64,000 nt of DNA, from positions 2,170,001-2,234,000 of the forward strand of contig NZ_CP014571.1 in the NCBI RefSeq assembly GCF_017357425.1. Direction: 5' to 3'. The number at the start of each line of letters is the position of its first letter. The stretch's first letter is position 1. Shown here one piece after another: positions 45,981 to 55,696 of this stretch. Origin of the DNA: Arthrobacter sp. D5-1. GTDB taxonomy: Bacteria; Actinomycetota; Actinomycetes; Actinomycetales; Micrococcaceae. The translations under genes and the position numbers were made by a program. A model generated the notes under the pieces. The model searched no databases. It was given only the letters and a program-made list of their open reading frames with translations, and was not told the DNA's origin.

Positions 45981-46973
45981 TCAGTTGACGAGAGCGGGGT
46001 ATTTGGCGGTCCACCGGTCCAATAGATCCTTGTGGGGAGTGATGAAGTGCTCCTCCGTGTACTTAGCCTGCTTGATCGCGAGCTGACTGCGCTCGACGCG
46101 GTCGTAGGCGATCTGGGTCCGTGAGTAGTCCTGCTCTCCCAGGCTCGGCTGGTAGACGACGGCGGCGGCGGAGTTCGCGTTGTAGACCTCCGGGCGGTAG
46201 ATCTTCTGGAATGTTTCCATGGTGCTGATCGTGCCGATGAGCTGCAGGTTCGAGTAGTCGTTGAGCAGGTCGCCGCGGAAATAGAAGGCGAGCGGGGCAA
46301 CGCTGCCGCGTGGCATGAAGTAGCGGACTTGCAGCCCCATCTTTGCGAAGTACGCGTCCGTCAGCGAGAATTCGTCCTGCTGGTACTCGACGCCCAGGAC
46401 CGGGTGGTGGTTCTCCGTTCGCCGGTACGTCTTGCTCGTGGAGACGCTGATGCACACCACTGGCGGTTGCGGGAAGCGTTCCTTGCATGCGGGGGAGTCG
46501 AGGAATTGCTGGAACAGTTTGCCGTGCAGATCGCCGAAGTCCTCGGGAACGGTGGGCTTGCCTGACTCTGCTGCTGCCGCTGGCAGTACGACGCTGAAGT
46601 CGAAGTCACGGACGTAGGAGGAGAAATTGTTCCCGACGATCCCTTGGTGACGGACCCCATTCAGCTGGTCGACGATCTGGATGTCGAGAACCTCGAACAG
46701 CGGGAACTGCTGATCAGTGCCTTCCGCGGTGAACTCAATCTGCACGGAAACGATCTCAAGCGCGAGGGTGTAGCGGTCCCGGTCCGGGTTGTCCCAGCTT
46801 GCGAGATCGTTGAAGCGGCGCCGAATCATGGTCAAGGCGTTGCGGAGGTTCTCCTGGCGGTGCTCGCCCCGTGCCAGGTTGGCGAAATTCGTGGTGATCC
46901 GCGAGCCTTCCGACGGTGAGTAATCCTCGTCGAAGGGGGTCGTGGTGATGCTGAAGGTGAAGTCGTCTGCCAT
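45981..46973 (-). CDS. DUF1852 protein (MesX-like)
   Basis: 330-residue DUF1852 protein beginning FTFSITTTPFDEDYSPSEGS. No catalytic motif is obvious to me. It is the first gene of the operon, 20 bases before the MesD-like gene. DUF1852 proteins occur almost only beside such short MetE-like proteins and are reported to be needed for their activity. Confidence 0.82.
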   Translation of the reverse strand: MADDFTFSITTTPFDEDYSPSEGSRITTNFANLARGEHRQENLRNALTMIRRRFNDLASWDNPDRDRYTLALEIVSVQIEFTAEGTDQQFPLFEVLDIQIVDQLNGVRHQGIVGNNFSSYVRDFDFSVVLPAAAAESGKPTVPEDFGDLHGKLFQQFLDSPACKERFPQPPVVCISVSTSKTYRRTENHHPVLGVEYQQDEFSLTDAYFAKMGLQVRYFMPRGSVAPLAFYFRGDLLNDYSNLQLIGTISTMETFQKIYRPEVYNANSAAAVVYQPSLGEQDYSRTQIAYDRVERSQLAIKQAKYTEEHFITPHKDLLDRWTAKYPALVN

Positions 46974-47093
46974 GTGCTGCCAATCCGTTGATGGGCCGGA
47001 GACGGCCTTTCAGAAGGTGATGTATCCATGGTGCAACCTACCGAGGGGTATCGGGTAACTAGGCGTTACTATGCATTCATATAGAATCTTCCT
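46974..47093. promoter_or_regulatory. Divergent promoter region, DUF1852 operon and LysR gene
   Basis: 120 bases between divergent starts. It contains the inverted repeat GTAAC-TAGGC-GTTAC (47055-47069) and an AT-rich stretch ATGCATTCATATAGAAT just after, a plausible LysR operator and -10 region. No room for a SAM riboswitch in either leader. Confidence 0.45.
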
Positions 47094-48035
47094 ATGGCCC
47101 AGATTTCGAGCGGATTGACGCTGCAGCAGCTCCGCTACTTCATCGAAGTTGCAGCTGAGGGGTCGATCTCCGCGGCAGCCGATCTTCTCTACGTAGCCCA
47201 GCCGACAATGTCCGCCGCGATGAAGGACCTTGAGGCGCGGGTGGGCCGTGCGCTCCTGGTTCGCTCCGCCCGCGGAGTCACCCTCACCGCCGACGGAGTC
47301 GAGTTCCTCGGCTACGCGCGGCAGGTAGTGGAGCAGTTTGCTCTCCTCGAGCAGCGCTACCTTGGCAGGCCACCACGGCGACGTCTGCTCGGGGTGTCAA
47401 CGCAGCACTACTCGTTCGCGGTGGACGCCTTCGTCCGGATGGTCAAGGCCACTGACGTGGCCGAATACGAGTTCTCACTGCGTGAGTCACGCACCTGGGA
47501 CATCATCGAGGATGTCCGGACGCTCCGCAGCGAAATAGGCATTCTCTACCGGAACGATTTCAACCGGAAGATCATCGACAAGCTGCTCCGGGAGTCCGGG
47601 CTCGCGTTCACTCCGCTTTTCCTCGCCGATCCGCACATTTTCATTTCAAGGAAAAACCCGCTCGCCTCAAAGAAGCGTGCGACTCTCGCCGATCTCGCCG
47701 GCTTGCCGCGGCTCACCTTCGATCAAGGTGCGAACAACTCCTTCTACTTCGCCGAGGAGATTCTCTCCACCTTGTCCAGCAAACAGGAGATCCGGGTCTC
47801 TGACCGTGCGACGATCTTCAACCTCATGATCGGGCTCCACGGCTACACGATCTCGACCGGCATCATCAGCGGGCAGCTCGACCCGGAAATCGTCGCCATC
47901 CCGCTCGACGTTGATGAACGCATCGAGATCGGCTGGATAGGCCACGCAGCGATTCCACTCACCGACCAAGCGCAGCGCTATTTGAAGGAATTGCGGGCCG
48001 TCGTGGCGGAGTTCGGCGTGGCGCTGATCGACTGA
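47094..48035 (+). CDS. LysR-family transcriptional regulator
   Basis: 313 residues. N-terminal winged helix LTLQQLRYFIEVAAEGSISAAADLL with VAQPTMSAAMKDLEARVG, then an effector-binding domain (about 95-305). Divergent from the DUF1852-MesD-flavin reductase operon, so probably its regulator; sulfur amino acids would be natural effectors, by inference. Confidence 0.9.
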   Translation: MAQISSGLTLQQLRYFIEVAAEGSISAAADLLYVAQPTMSAAMKDLEARVGRALLVRSARGVTLTADGVEFLGYARQVVEQFALLEQRYLGRPPRRRLLGVSTQHYSFAVDAFVRMVKATDVAEYEFSLRESRTWDIIEDVRTLRSEIGILYRNDFNRKIIDKLLRESGLAFTPLFLADPHIFISRKNPLASKKRATLADLAGLPRLTFDQGANNSFYFAEEILSTLSSKQEIRVSDRATIFNLMIGLHGYTISTGIISGQLDPEIVAIPLDVDERIEIGWIGHAAIPLTDQAQRYLKELRAVVAEFGVALID

Positions 48036-49233
48036 CTGCAGCTGGGTGGGGGGTCTTTACCCTTCAGTGATTGGACTTAGTTGTTTCAGGCGAGCGCGCT
48101 GCAGGTGTCGTATATGCCCGACTTCGTCGTTGGCATGGCCGGGGTGGGGAGCGAGGAAACCGTCCTGTTCCAGGTGGTGGCGGTCCAGCCCGAGGACGCC
48201 AGCCGGGCTTGTAAGGCCGCGGTGCCTTCGCCTGTCTGTTGCTTGCTACCGGAATCTGCCCTCGGGATTCGGAACGCATCGGGTGTTGCCGCCGAGCGTG
48301 GTACCGAAGCCGCTCGTTCCAAGCTGCAAGGAGAACTTGCTATCGCCAAAGCCAGTGGTCGTCTGGTCTCGGTTCGCCCTCGAGAGCTGCGTTTGTACGA
48401 CTCTTTGCCCTTTGCTCTCAAAGACTTCCTTTACCGCCTTATGTATCCCCCTGTGCTTCCGGTGCAACTTTCGTCCAGCCGCCCGGGGCGAGAGCTTGAA
48501 TCTCGTTGAAGCGTTCTAGGTAGTTCGGGCTTGTTCTGGTCCCATGGTCTGCTCCACGGTGCTGGTAGGGGAATCCGTGACGGAGTGGTCCTGCACCCTG
48601 CAAGGAGCAGAAGAAGGACCGCCGTGGCGGGAAGGGCACGCCAGTAATGGCGGCCTTTCGGGGTCATTGTTTCCTGGAGTTGGTGTTATGTGGTCCTCTC
48701 TTGGTTCGTCCGATAGGTCGTGGTTGGCCTACGCCTCTTCATGGTAGGGATGCTGCGCACGATGTGACTTTGGGAACTTGCACTAAAGATCCTGACTTCG
48801 GTTCTTTCGTCGGGCGAGAAAACAAACGGGTCTTGGCCGTGTCGTGGGAGCGCACTGCGAAATCAAACCGGACGCGTGCCCGACGCAGACGACCGCTCCC
48901 CAGCGGTGCCTACGGAACATTGCAGCTCGTGACATTGCAGCTCGCGCGAATGTCGGCTGAGCACGCCGACGCGGACCAGTCTGCCGATAAGCGCACATAT
49001 GTCGCGACGGAGAGCATACGGCAAGTTCCGCCTGCCATTAACGGCAGCGCTATACCGCGTCCGACTGCTGCGCTTACGGTTCAGAAAACGTATGGGAACC
49101 GCGTCGCCGCTCGGCGTAGGGCTTCCACCGGCTTCAAGAATGGCACTTGGACCGATGTACTCGACCACTGGAAGTGTTGCCAGCAGCCCTGCCCACCGCG
49201 CTCACCGCGATTCAGATTAGGAGCAAGTGGCAA
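48036..49233. other. 1.2 kb without a recognisable gene
   Basis: Many overlapping open frames on both strands, none with a convincing start or family match. A minus-strand stretch near 48430-48560 reads YLERFNEIQALAPGGWTK before a stop and may be the tail of a lost gene. A 13-base direct repeat ACATTGCAGCTCG occurs at 48917 and 48932. Base composition here is less GC-rich and codon-like phasing is poor, consistent with decayed or acquired DNA. Confidence 0.5.
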
Positions 49234-50205
49234 CTACTGGGTCGAAGGGGGTGTGAAAGGGGATTCGGCTATCGGTCGAAGCAATTGCGAGGGCGCATGC
49301 CCATACCGCTGGCGGAAGGCCCGGCTGAAGTGTGCGGGGTCTGAGAATCCCCACGATAGGGACAAGTCCGTCAGCGTGCCGTCATAGCTCCCGGTCAACA
49401 AGGTCTCCCGGATCCGGTTCAGACGTTGCTGCCAGACCCAGCCCATCACTGTCTCGCCGTCCGCTGCGAAGGCGCGGTGGATGCTGCTCGGAGACAGGTG
49501 AAGCTCTCTTGCGATGGATTTGATGCTCAGGGTCTCGTCGCCGAGGTTTTCGAGGATATGGGCTTGCACGAGCTTGCGCCGGGAGACTCGCTGCGCGTCC
49601 GGGACGCAACGGGCGAGGCCGCCCAGGCCGGCAACAATCAGATGCTCCACGCCCTGGGAGACTGATAAAGAGACATCCGAGGGCAGAACGTCAATATCGT
49701 TCGCCAGGAACTGCACTGTATTTACCAGCAGACGTGCAACCCCTGGATCCGCGTTTACTGCCAATGCGGTGAGTCTGGCAGCTTCGGGTAAATGTCGCTC
49801 CAACGCAATTCGTGGAAGGCGGAGCACAAGTTGCTCAAAGTGGCCGGTCAGCAGCAGCGAATACGGTCGGGTGGTGTCATAGAGCGCGAATCCGCCGTCG
49901 TGGAGGGCGGCCGAGCGGCCTTCCTGGGTTACCAAGCATGAGCCTTCGGTTTGGATGCCCACGAGATAGTAGTCGTCGGTGGAAGCGTCGATGGCAGCTG
50001 GTGTGCGGTGGACGGATTGCGCGGAAGCACGGACACGGGCCAAATCAAGCGATGCCAGAGTCTGGACGGTTATCTCACCATCTATGGACTCGCGGCCGTC
50101 ACCCGCCTTGCAGTCGAGGTCAACGAAAGTATCAGAAACGGCCTCCGTCCAGAACGAAACACTGTTCCGGGGAGACACCGCCGCTGTGCTCACAACCTTG
50201 GCCAT
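49234..50205 (-). CDS. AraC-family transcriptional regulator
   Basis: 323 residues from the ATG at 50205. N-terminal AraC-binding-like domain (about 20-200: FWTEAVSDTFVDLDC, then GIQTEGSCLV) and C-terminal double helix-turn-helix (about 220-315: LSIKSIARELHLSPSSIHRAF and LTDLSLSWGFSDPAHFSRAFRQRYG). Divergent from the nitrilase gene and probably its regulator; similar AraC proteins control nitrilase and aldoxime genes in actinobacteria. Confidence 0.9.
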   Translation of the reverse strand: MAKVVSTAAVSPRNSVSFWTEAVSDTFVDLDCKAGDGRESIDGEITVQTLASLDLARVRASAQSVHRTPAAIDASTDDYYLVGIQTEGSCLVTQEGRSAALHDGGFALYDTTRPYSLLLTGHFEQLVLRLPRIALERHLPEAARLTALAVNADPGVARLLVNTVQFLANDIDVLPSDVSLSVSQGVEHLIVAGLGGLARCVPDAQRVSRRKLVQAHILENLGDETLSIKSIARELHLSPSSIHRAFAADGETVMGWVWQQRLNRIRETLLTGSYDGTLTDLSLSWGFSDPAHFSRAFRQRYGHAPSQLLRPIAESPFTPPSTQ

Positions 50206-50301
50206 GCCCCATCTTATCGCCGCCCTGCGCCAACTCTGGGGCCGGTTTGCCGAGGCCGATGGGGGTGCGTGCAACGTGACATACGCAGTCAACGTTCCTG
50301 C

Positions 50302-50319
50302 GATTCTCGATCAAGAATC
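50302..50319. promoter_or_regulatory. Inverted repeat, candidate operator of the nitrilase promoter
   Basis: GATTCT-CGATCA-AGAATC, a perfect 6-base inverted repeat around a nearly palindromic centre, between the AraC-type gene (start 50205, minus) and the nitrilase (start 50392, plus). A second small repeat, GTGGA-N6-TCCAC, follows near 50340. Confidence 0.4.
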
Positions 50320-50391
50320 CTTGTGAATTGAGACATAACGTGGAAACACATCCACTTCTATGACTCGCATCACATCCTTTAGGAGATCCCA

Positions 50392-51426
50392 ATGAACCAC
50401 GCCCAGTTCAAAGCAGCCGTCGTTCAGGCAGCACCGGCATTCCTCAACCTGGACAAGACCATCGATAAAACGATCGCCCTGATCGAGGACGCGGCACGCA
50501 ACGGCGCGCAGATGATTGCATTTCCCGAGACCTGGCTCCCGGGGTACCCATGGTACGCCTGGCTCGACGCACCAGCCCTGTGGCTGCCGCAATACACCAA
50601 ACGCTACTTCGATAATTCCCTTGAGTACGGCACTCCCCAGGCGGAGCGGATCTCGAAGGCAGCCAGGGACAACAACATCATGGTCAGTATGGGACTGAGC
50701 GAACGCCACGGCGGCAGCCTCTACATCGCTCAATGGTTCATTGACAGTGAAGGACAGACCATCGCCCAGCGCCGCAAGCTAAAGCCCACCTACGTGGAGC
50801 GCACCATCTTCGGCGAAGGCGATGGAAGCGACTTGGCCGTCTGGGACACCAAGCTGGGGCGCGTCGGCGGGCTCTGCTGCTGGGAGCACCTGCAGCCATT
50901 GTCCAAGTACGCCATGTACGCCCAGAACGAGCAGGTGCACGTCGCCGCATGGCCGAGCTTTTCCCTATATGAAGGTGGTGCCTTTGCCCTCGGCCCTGAG
51001 GTCAACACCTCCGCCTCGCGCATCTATGCTGTGGAAGGCCAGTGCTTCGTTCTGGCTCCGTGCGCCACCGTGTCCCAGGACATGGTCGACGAGATGTGCG
51101 CCACCGACACGCAGAAAGCACTCCTGAAAACCGGCGGCGGACATGCCCGCATCTTCGGACCCGACGGCCGGCAACTCCACGAATCCCTTCCGGACGACCA
51201 GGAAGGCCTCGTCTACGCTGAGATAGATCTGGGCCTTATTTCAGCGTCGAAGGCTATTTCCGACCCAGCGGGCCACTACTCCCGCCCTGATGTCACCCAG
51301 CTGGTCCTCAACAAAGCTCCTAGGAGGGCCGTCATCGACGCCGTCCTGCCAGCGGATACCGTCCCCAGTCCTGAGCAACTCCGCCACGTAGAAGAGCCAG
51401 CGCTTCCAGTCATGGCGGAACTCTAA
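50392..51426 (+). CDS. Aliphatic nitrilase
   Basis: Hydrolyses nitriles to carboxylic acids and ammonia. 344 residues with the complete Glu-Lys-Cys triad: Glu46 in FPETW, Lys131 in RRKLKPT and Cys163 in GGLCCWEH, followed by PALG-region equivalents AAWPSFSLY. TTTAGGAGAT precedes the ATG. Substrate range cannot be read, but the degraded aldoxime dehydratase downstream suggests the aldoxime-nitrile-acid route. Confidence 0.93.
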   Translation: MNHAQFKAAVVQAAPAFLNLDKTIDKTIALIEDAARNGAQMIAFPETWLPGYPWYAWLDAPALWLPQYTKRYFDNSLEYGTPQAERISKAARDNNIMVSMGLSERHGGSLYIAQWFIDSEGQTIAQRRKLKPTYVERTIFGEGDGSDLAVWDTKLGRVGGLCCWEHLQPLSKYAMYAQNEQVHVAAWPSFSLYEGGAFALGPEVNTSASRIYAVEGQCFVLAPCATVSQDMVDEMCATDTQKALLKTGGGHARIFGPDGRQLHESLPDDQEGLVYAEIDLGLISASKAISDPAGHYSRPDVTQLVLNKAPRRAVIDAVLPADTVPSPEQLRHVEEPALPVMAEL

Positions 51427-51685
51427 ATGGCTCCTGACCCCAGCCGTCAGGACCCGGCTATCGAGTCTTCCATCCCGATACACCTCACCGTCGAACGGAC
51501 GCACCCGAAGCGGGCAGGCGATAGCTACATACCGCCCTACCCGCCCTACTCCGCGCGATTCGCAGAAGCAGGTCATTATTGCCTATGGGGACGACGCCGA
51601 GGCTTATGGTCGCTGGTTTGAACACCACCGTGACGCACTGATCGGTGCTGCTCTGGAGCTCGCCGACTACGGCCGCTCACGGTGA
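51427..51685 (+). pseudogene. Degraded aldoxime dehydratase remnant
   Basis: Starts directly after the nitrilase stop. The first frame reads AIESSIPIHLTVERTHPKR and then YIPPYPPYSARF, which aligns with the N-terminus of actinobacterial/pseudomonad aldoxime dehydratase (ES..I..HL....RT...R......PP.P....AR). After about 51560 the frame breaks; a second phase reads VIIAYGDDAEAYGRWFEHHR to a stop at 51683. The intact enzyme has about 350 residues, so most of it is deleted. Identification is from remembered family sequences. Confidence 0.5.
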
Positions 51686-51905
51686 CTTCCAATTCGTAGA
51701 CGCCGGCCATGAGGGTTTGGGGTCGGACAGAGAACTCTCCGGAAGCTTTATGGGCCACGACGTGGAGGCCGTAAAACAGCGTCGGGCCGCCGACCCGTAA
51801 CCTCCAGTACCCCTCCCGCAATCATTGGTTCAGCCCCACCCGGTCCTTCTTCGCCTGGTTGGAACATGAAGACGTAGTTTGGCCAGTCCAGGCACTCGGA
51901 CTTTC
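51668..51905 (-). pseudogene. Degraded M20-family amidohydrolase (hippurate hydrolase-like) fragment
   Basis: On the minus strand, NYVFMFQPGEEGPGGAEPMI, then AGGVLEVTG, matches the metal-site region of M20D peptidases. In another phase FYGLHVVAHKASGEFSVRP and MAGVYELEVTVSGRS continue the same domain. An extra T in a T run (51773-51776) explains the shift. Both ends are missing: it abuts the aldoxime dehydratase remnant at about 51668 and the aminotransferase at 51924. Confidence 0.6.
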
Positions 51906-51923
51906 CCGGCCGGGCCGCATCCG

Positions 51924-53210
51924 TCAGAGCTTGATGGCTTCTGCCAAAACTGGGGCCAGGCGGCGGACGCCTTCGGCAATCGTATCGGGCGGCACTGCGC
52001 TGAAGGCCAGGCGGAGCTTGTTGGAGGGGCCGTCGACGGGGGAGAAGGCTGCGCCGGGGATGAAGACGACGCCGGCGTCGATGGCCTTGGCGAGCAAGGG
52101 GTACGTGTCCACGCCGTGGGGCAGGGTGACCCAGACGAAGAAGCCGCCGTCCGGGCGGGTCCATGTAAGCCCGGCGGGCATGTACTCATCCAGCGCTGAG
52201 AGCAGGGCCTCGCACCGCTCCGCGTACAGCGTGCGGTACGTATCGATCTGGCTTTTCCAGTCATAGTCGCGGAGATATGCCGAGACGATCATCTGGTTCA
52301 GTGGCGGCGGGCAGAGCGTCACGGCTTCGGAGGCCAGGTAGAAGCGGCGCTGCAGGTGCGCGGGAACCAGTGCCCAGCCGATCCGGAGGCCGGGAGCGAA
52401 GATCTTGGAGAAGGAGCCGAGGTAGATGACATCGTCCGGGTTGGCCGCGCGCATCGGGGCGATGGGATGGCCATCGAAACGCAGGAGTCCGTAGGGGTTG
52501 TCCTCCAGGACAATGATGTTCGCGTCCCGGCATATATCGACGATCCGTTGCCTGCGTTCGGCGGCCAGGGTGATCCCGGAGGGGTTGTTGAAGTTGGGGA
52601 TCGTGTAGAGGAATTTGATGTTCTTTCCCTCTGACTGGAGCGCAGCGATCCTGGCCTCAAGAAGCTCAGGTACCAGGCCGTCGTCGTCCATGTCGATCGG
52701 TGCCACCTCGACTTGGTATGCCTCGAACGTGTTCAAGGCGCCCACATAGGTGGGGTTTTCCACCAGGACCACATCGCCGGGGTTGCAGAAGACCTTGGTG
52801 GCCACATCCTGCGCCGACTGTGAGCCGGCGGTGATGACCACATTGCCGGGATCAGCGTCGGTGATGCCCTCTGCCGCCATGATGTCGCAGATCTGGGCAC
52901 GGAGCTCTTCGGTGCCCTGGCCGCCGCCGTACTGCAGGGCCGTCATGCCTTCCTCGGCGATGATGCGGGCTGCGGTCTGGCCGAGCTTCTCCAACGGCAG
53001 CGACTGCAGGTAGGGGTTGCCCCCGGCGAGTGAGACAAGGCCGGGCCGCATCGAGATGTCGAAGACATCGCGGACGGCGGATTGCTTGATGTTGGCGGCC
53101 CGCGCGGAGAACAGTTCCTCGTGCGGGTGGGCGGCCGTGGCGGCCCGCTCAATGGCGTCGATGGCTTCAGCGGGCAGCGTTGCGCCGGCATCCAATGTTT
53201 CGTGGGTCAT
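51924..53210 (-). CDS. PLP-dependent aminotransferase, class I/II
   Basis: 428 residues from the ATG at 53210. Fold type I: LVSLAGGNP, QYGGGQGTEELR, VENPTYVGALN, IPNFNNPSG and the PLP lysine in GSFSKIFAPGLRIGW. It resembles the 2-aminoadipate/kynurenine/aromatic group with broad specificity. It has no helix-turn-helix domain, so it is not a MocR regulator. Confidence 0.92.
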   Translation of the reverse strand: MTHETLDAGATLPAEAIDAIERAATAAHPHEELFSARAANIKQSAVRDVFDISMRPGLVSLAGGNPYLQSLPLEKLGQTAARIIAEEGMTALQYGGGQGTEELRAQICDIMAAEGITDADPGNVVITAGSQSAQDVATKVFCNPGDVVLVENPTYVGALNTFEAYQVEVAPIDMDDDGLVPELLEARIAALQSEGKNIKFLYTIPNFNNPSGITLAAERRQRIVDICRDANIIVLEDNPYGLLRFDGHPIAPMRAANPDDVIYLGSFSKIFAPGLRIGWALVPAHLQRRFYLASEAVTLCPPPLNQMIVSAYLRDYDWKSQIDTYRTLYAERCEALLSALDEYMPAGLTWTRPDGGFFVWVTLPHGVDTYPLLAKAIDAGVVFIPGAAFSPVDGPSNKLRLAFSAVPPDTIAEGVRRLAPVLAEAIKL

Positions 53211-53393
53211 TCGTCTCCAATACTGGGGTCTCCGGCGTGTTCGCGGGTGTCCTGGTGCCCTTGCCTGACGGCCTGTTGCGTCAGTGCAAGTGGTCGTCTG
53301 GTCCCACGCCAGGTGCTTCATGTTGTTCTTCATATGTTGTCAGCCCGGGTGTCTGGCTCGTGTTCGTTGGCGGTACAGCTAGGGGAATGCGCT

Positions 53394-53432
53394 CCGGTTC
53401 TGATCCCAGCCTGACGCCGGGATCAGAACCGG
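53394..53432 (-). terminator. Terminator after the ABC transporter genes
   Basis: Perfect 14-base inverted repeat CCGGTTCTGATCCC / GGGATCAGAACCGG with an 11-base loop, about 35 bases past the ATPase stop (53468). The rest of the gap 53211-53467 shows no gene. Confidence 0.8.
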
Positions 53433-53467
53433 AAAGCGCACCGCAGGTCATTCCAGCCCGGGCTGCG

Positions 53468-54274
53468 TCAGAGTACTTTGCTCAGGAAGTTGATTGTCCG
53501 TTCCTGTTGGGGGTTTGCGATGACGTCTCTGGGATCGCCGGATTCGACGACCACGCCGCCGTCCATGAAGGTCAGGGTGTCGCCGACTTCCCGGGCAAAG
53601 CCGATTTCATGGGTCACGACGACCATGGTCATTCCGGACTTTGCCAGGTCTTTCATGACCGTCAGGACGTCTCCCACGAGCTCGGGGTCCAAGGCTGAAG
53701 TGGGTTCATCGAACAGCATCAGTTCAGGTTCCATGGCCAAGGCCCGGGCGATGGCTACTCGTTGCTGCTGGCCCCCGGAGAGCTGCGCGGGGTAGTAGTC
53801 GGCCCGGGAGGCCAGCCCAACCCTGTCCAAAAGTTCCAAGGCTTTGCGTTTGGCGGTGATTTTGGGCCGGCCTTTGACATGGACTGGAGCTTCGATGACA
53901 TTTTCGAGTGCGGTTTTGTGCCCGAACAGGTTGAAGCGCTGGAACACCATGCCGATGTTGCGGCGTTGGCGTGCGATGTCCTTAACGTTCAGCTGATGGA
54001 GCCTACCGTCCTTCTCTTTGTAGCCGACAAGTTCATCATCGACGTAGATCCGGCCGGCGCTGATGCTCTCCAGCTGGTTGATGCACCGGAGCAGTGTCGA
54101 CTTCCCGGAACCCGATGGCCCGATGAGAACAGCGACTTCACCTTCTTTCACGGTCATATCGATGCCTTGAAGCACGTGGTGGTGACCGTAGAACTTGTGC
54201 AGTCCCTCGATTCTGACCAAGGGGGTGGTCGTCTGGGCCGACGACTTGGTGGTTTCGGCATGGCCTGAAGTCAT
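53468..54274 (-). CDS. Polar amino-acid ABC transporter ATP-binding protein
   Basis: 268 residues of the GlnQ/HisP type: Walker [11 protein letters not shown]-loop MVFQRFNLF, signature LSGGQQQR, Walker [14 protein letters not shown] and the H-loop VVTHE. Its start overlaps the permease stop by four bases. Confidence 0.94.
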   Translation of the reverse strand: MTSGHAETTKSSAQTTTPLVRIEGLHKFYGHHHVLQGIDMTVKEGEVAVLIGPSGSGKSTLLRCINQLESISAGRIYVDDELVGYKEKDGRLHQLNVKDIARQRRNIGMVFQRFNLFGHKTALENVIEAPVHVKGRPKITAKRKALELLDRVGLASRADYYPAQLSGGQQQRVAIARALAMEPELMLFDEPTSALDPELVGDVLTVMKDLAKSGMTMVVVTHEIGFAREVGDTLTFMDGGVVVESGDPRDVIANPQQERTINFLSKVL

Positions 54275-55242
54275 CGTCCGCTCTCCTCAATAATCTCAGC
54301 GGTTTTCGCCGTGGTGTTCGCTTTGGCTGCTTTCAGTGCCGCAGGATTCACTGCGACGGGAGCGAGGTTGTCGATGCCTTTGCCGTAGTGCCTCTCGATG
54401 AAGTGCTGGCCGACCATGAGGAGGCTGGTGATGAAGAGGTACCAGGTGGCGGACACGATGAGCAGCGGAATGGGAAGGTATGTGCGATTGGCGAGGGAAT
54501 TTGTAACGAACGTCAGGTCAAGGGTGAAAGGAACAGCCAGGACAAGAGATGTGGTCTTGAGCATTCCGATGGTTTCATTACCTGTCGGTGGGACGATGAC
54601 GCGCATTGCCTGGGGCAGGATAATGCGCCACATGATCTTCGCCCTCCTCATGCCCAGGGCTTCCGCTGCTTCCATTTGGCCCTTGTCCACGGACTTCAAA
54701 CCCGCCCGGAAAATTTCGGCCAGGTAGGCCGATTCGTTCAGTCCGAGTCCGAGGACTGCCGCCCAGAATGCTGTGAGTACGTCCTGGGTGGTGAAGCTGA
54801 AGAGCTCCGGCCCGAAGGGAACGCCGACCGCGATTTTTGGGTAAAGCACGGCGACGAGTCCCCAGAAGATGAGTTGGGTGTATACGGGGGTACCGCGGAA
54901 AAACCAGACCCAGAACCATGAGGTCCACCTCAGTATGGGGTTATCTGATTGGCGCATGAATGCAAGCAGTATGGCCAAGCCAACGGCCAGAGCCATGGAC
55001 AGAACTGTGAGGAGCAGCGTCCACCCGACGCCTCGGATCACATTGATGTCCAAGAGGTACAGCCCGACGGTCTCCCAATGGAATTGGGGGTTGGTTGCCA
55101 GGTTTTGGCCGATCAGGATCATCACTAGAACGAGGATGCCTGCGCCGATCCACCGACCAGGGTGCCGTACCGGGATTGCGTCGATTAATGCCGGGGCTGT
55201 CGCCGTACCGGACACGGAGGGTTCAGCTGTTTGCGTTCTCAT
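54271..55242 (-). CDS. Polar amino-acid ABC transporter permease
   Basis: 323 residues from the ATG at 55242. HisM/GlnP-type permease with five or six helices and the EAA loop [22 protein letters not shown]. Single permease gene, so it may act as a homodimer. A likely solute-binding partner is encoded at 62161-63075. Confidence 0.92.
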   Translation of the reverse strand: MRTQTAEPSVSGTATAPALIDAIPVRHPGRWIGAGILVLVMILIGQNLATNPQFHWETVGLYLLDINVIRGVGWTLLLTVLSMALAVGLAILLAFMRQSDNPILRWTSWFWVWFFRGTPVYTQLIFWGLVAVLYPKIAVGVPFGPELFSFTTQDVLTAFWAAVLGLGLNESAYLAEIFRAGLKSVDKGQMEAAEALGMRRAKIMWRIILPQAMRVIVPPTGNETIGMLKTTSLVLAVPFTLDLTFVTNSLANRTYLPIPLLIVSATWYLFITSLLMVGQHFIERHYGKGIDNLAPVAVNPAALKAAKANTTAKTAEIIEESGR

Positions 55243-55696
55243 GACGCACCTGCCGCATCGTCGAGGGAAGCAGACCGACCTTGTGGTTGGTTGCTGTCCA
55301 TACCAACGGCGCTGAATGAACGGGCCAGGGGCGCTGTCATGCAAGGCGCTGTCGCCGGCACGCTTAGCGTGTGGACGGTCAAAACCGTACCGAAGGGCCT
55401 GGAGGTTGGAATCATGCTCTGCCTTACTTAGGAGGTACATATCGCGGAGAAACGTGCCGGACTTGGATCCTGGCCATCGCCTGCCCCAACCATAAAAAGA
55501 ATGTGGCTCAGGTCACGCGAGCCCTAATTTTTCTGTGCCTCAACGGCTCAGGGGTGGGTTCAGCCTCAGAAATTGCTGTGACGGGAAGCGCTACGCCTTT
55601 GCGGCGTGCCACGATTCAGCAGCATGCCCGGCGGTTGATTTAGTTCCTGGTCACAACCAGTGACAGGCGCCGTGGCCTGAAGAAGAGAGGAAACCA
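55243..55696. promoter_or_regulatory. Divergent intergenic region
   Basis: 454 bases between the permease and ureohydrolase starts, with no gene visible. An imperfect inverted repeat CCTGGTCAC-N5-GTGACAGG (55646-55667) lies about 30 bases before the ureohydrolase ATG and is a candidate operator. GAGAGGAAAC serves as ribosome-binding site. I did not recognise a guanidine riboswitch. Confidence 0.4.

Noticed and set aside
46974..47093. SAM or other methionine riboswitch before the DUF1852 operon
   Set aside because: The gap is 120 bases in total and shared by two promoters; no riboswitch core was recognised.
48917..48944. Two direct copies of ACATTGCAGCTCG as a possible repeat array or integration site
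   Set aside because: Only two copies two bases apart, without terminal repeats or a recombinase nearby.
48647..49387. A 246-codon plus-strand frame across the gene-poor region into the AraC gene
   Set aside because: No family match, mixed basic composition, and its end is antisense to the conserved helix-turn-helix domain.
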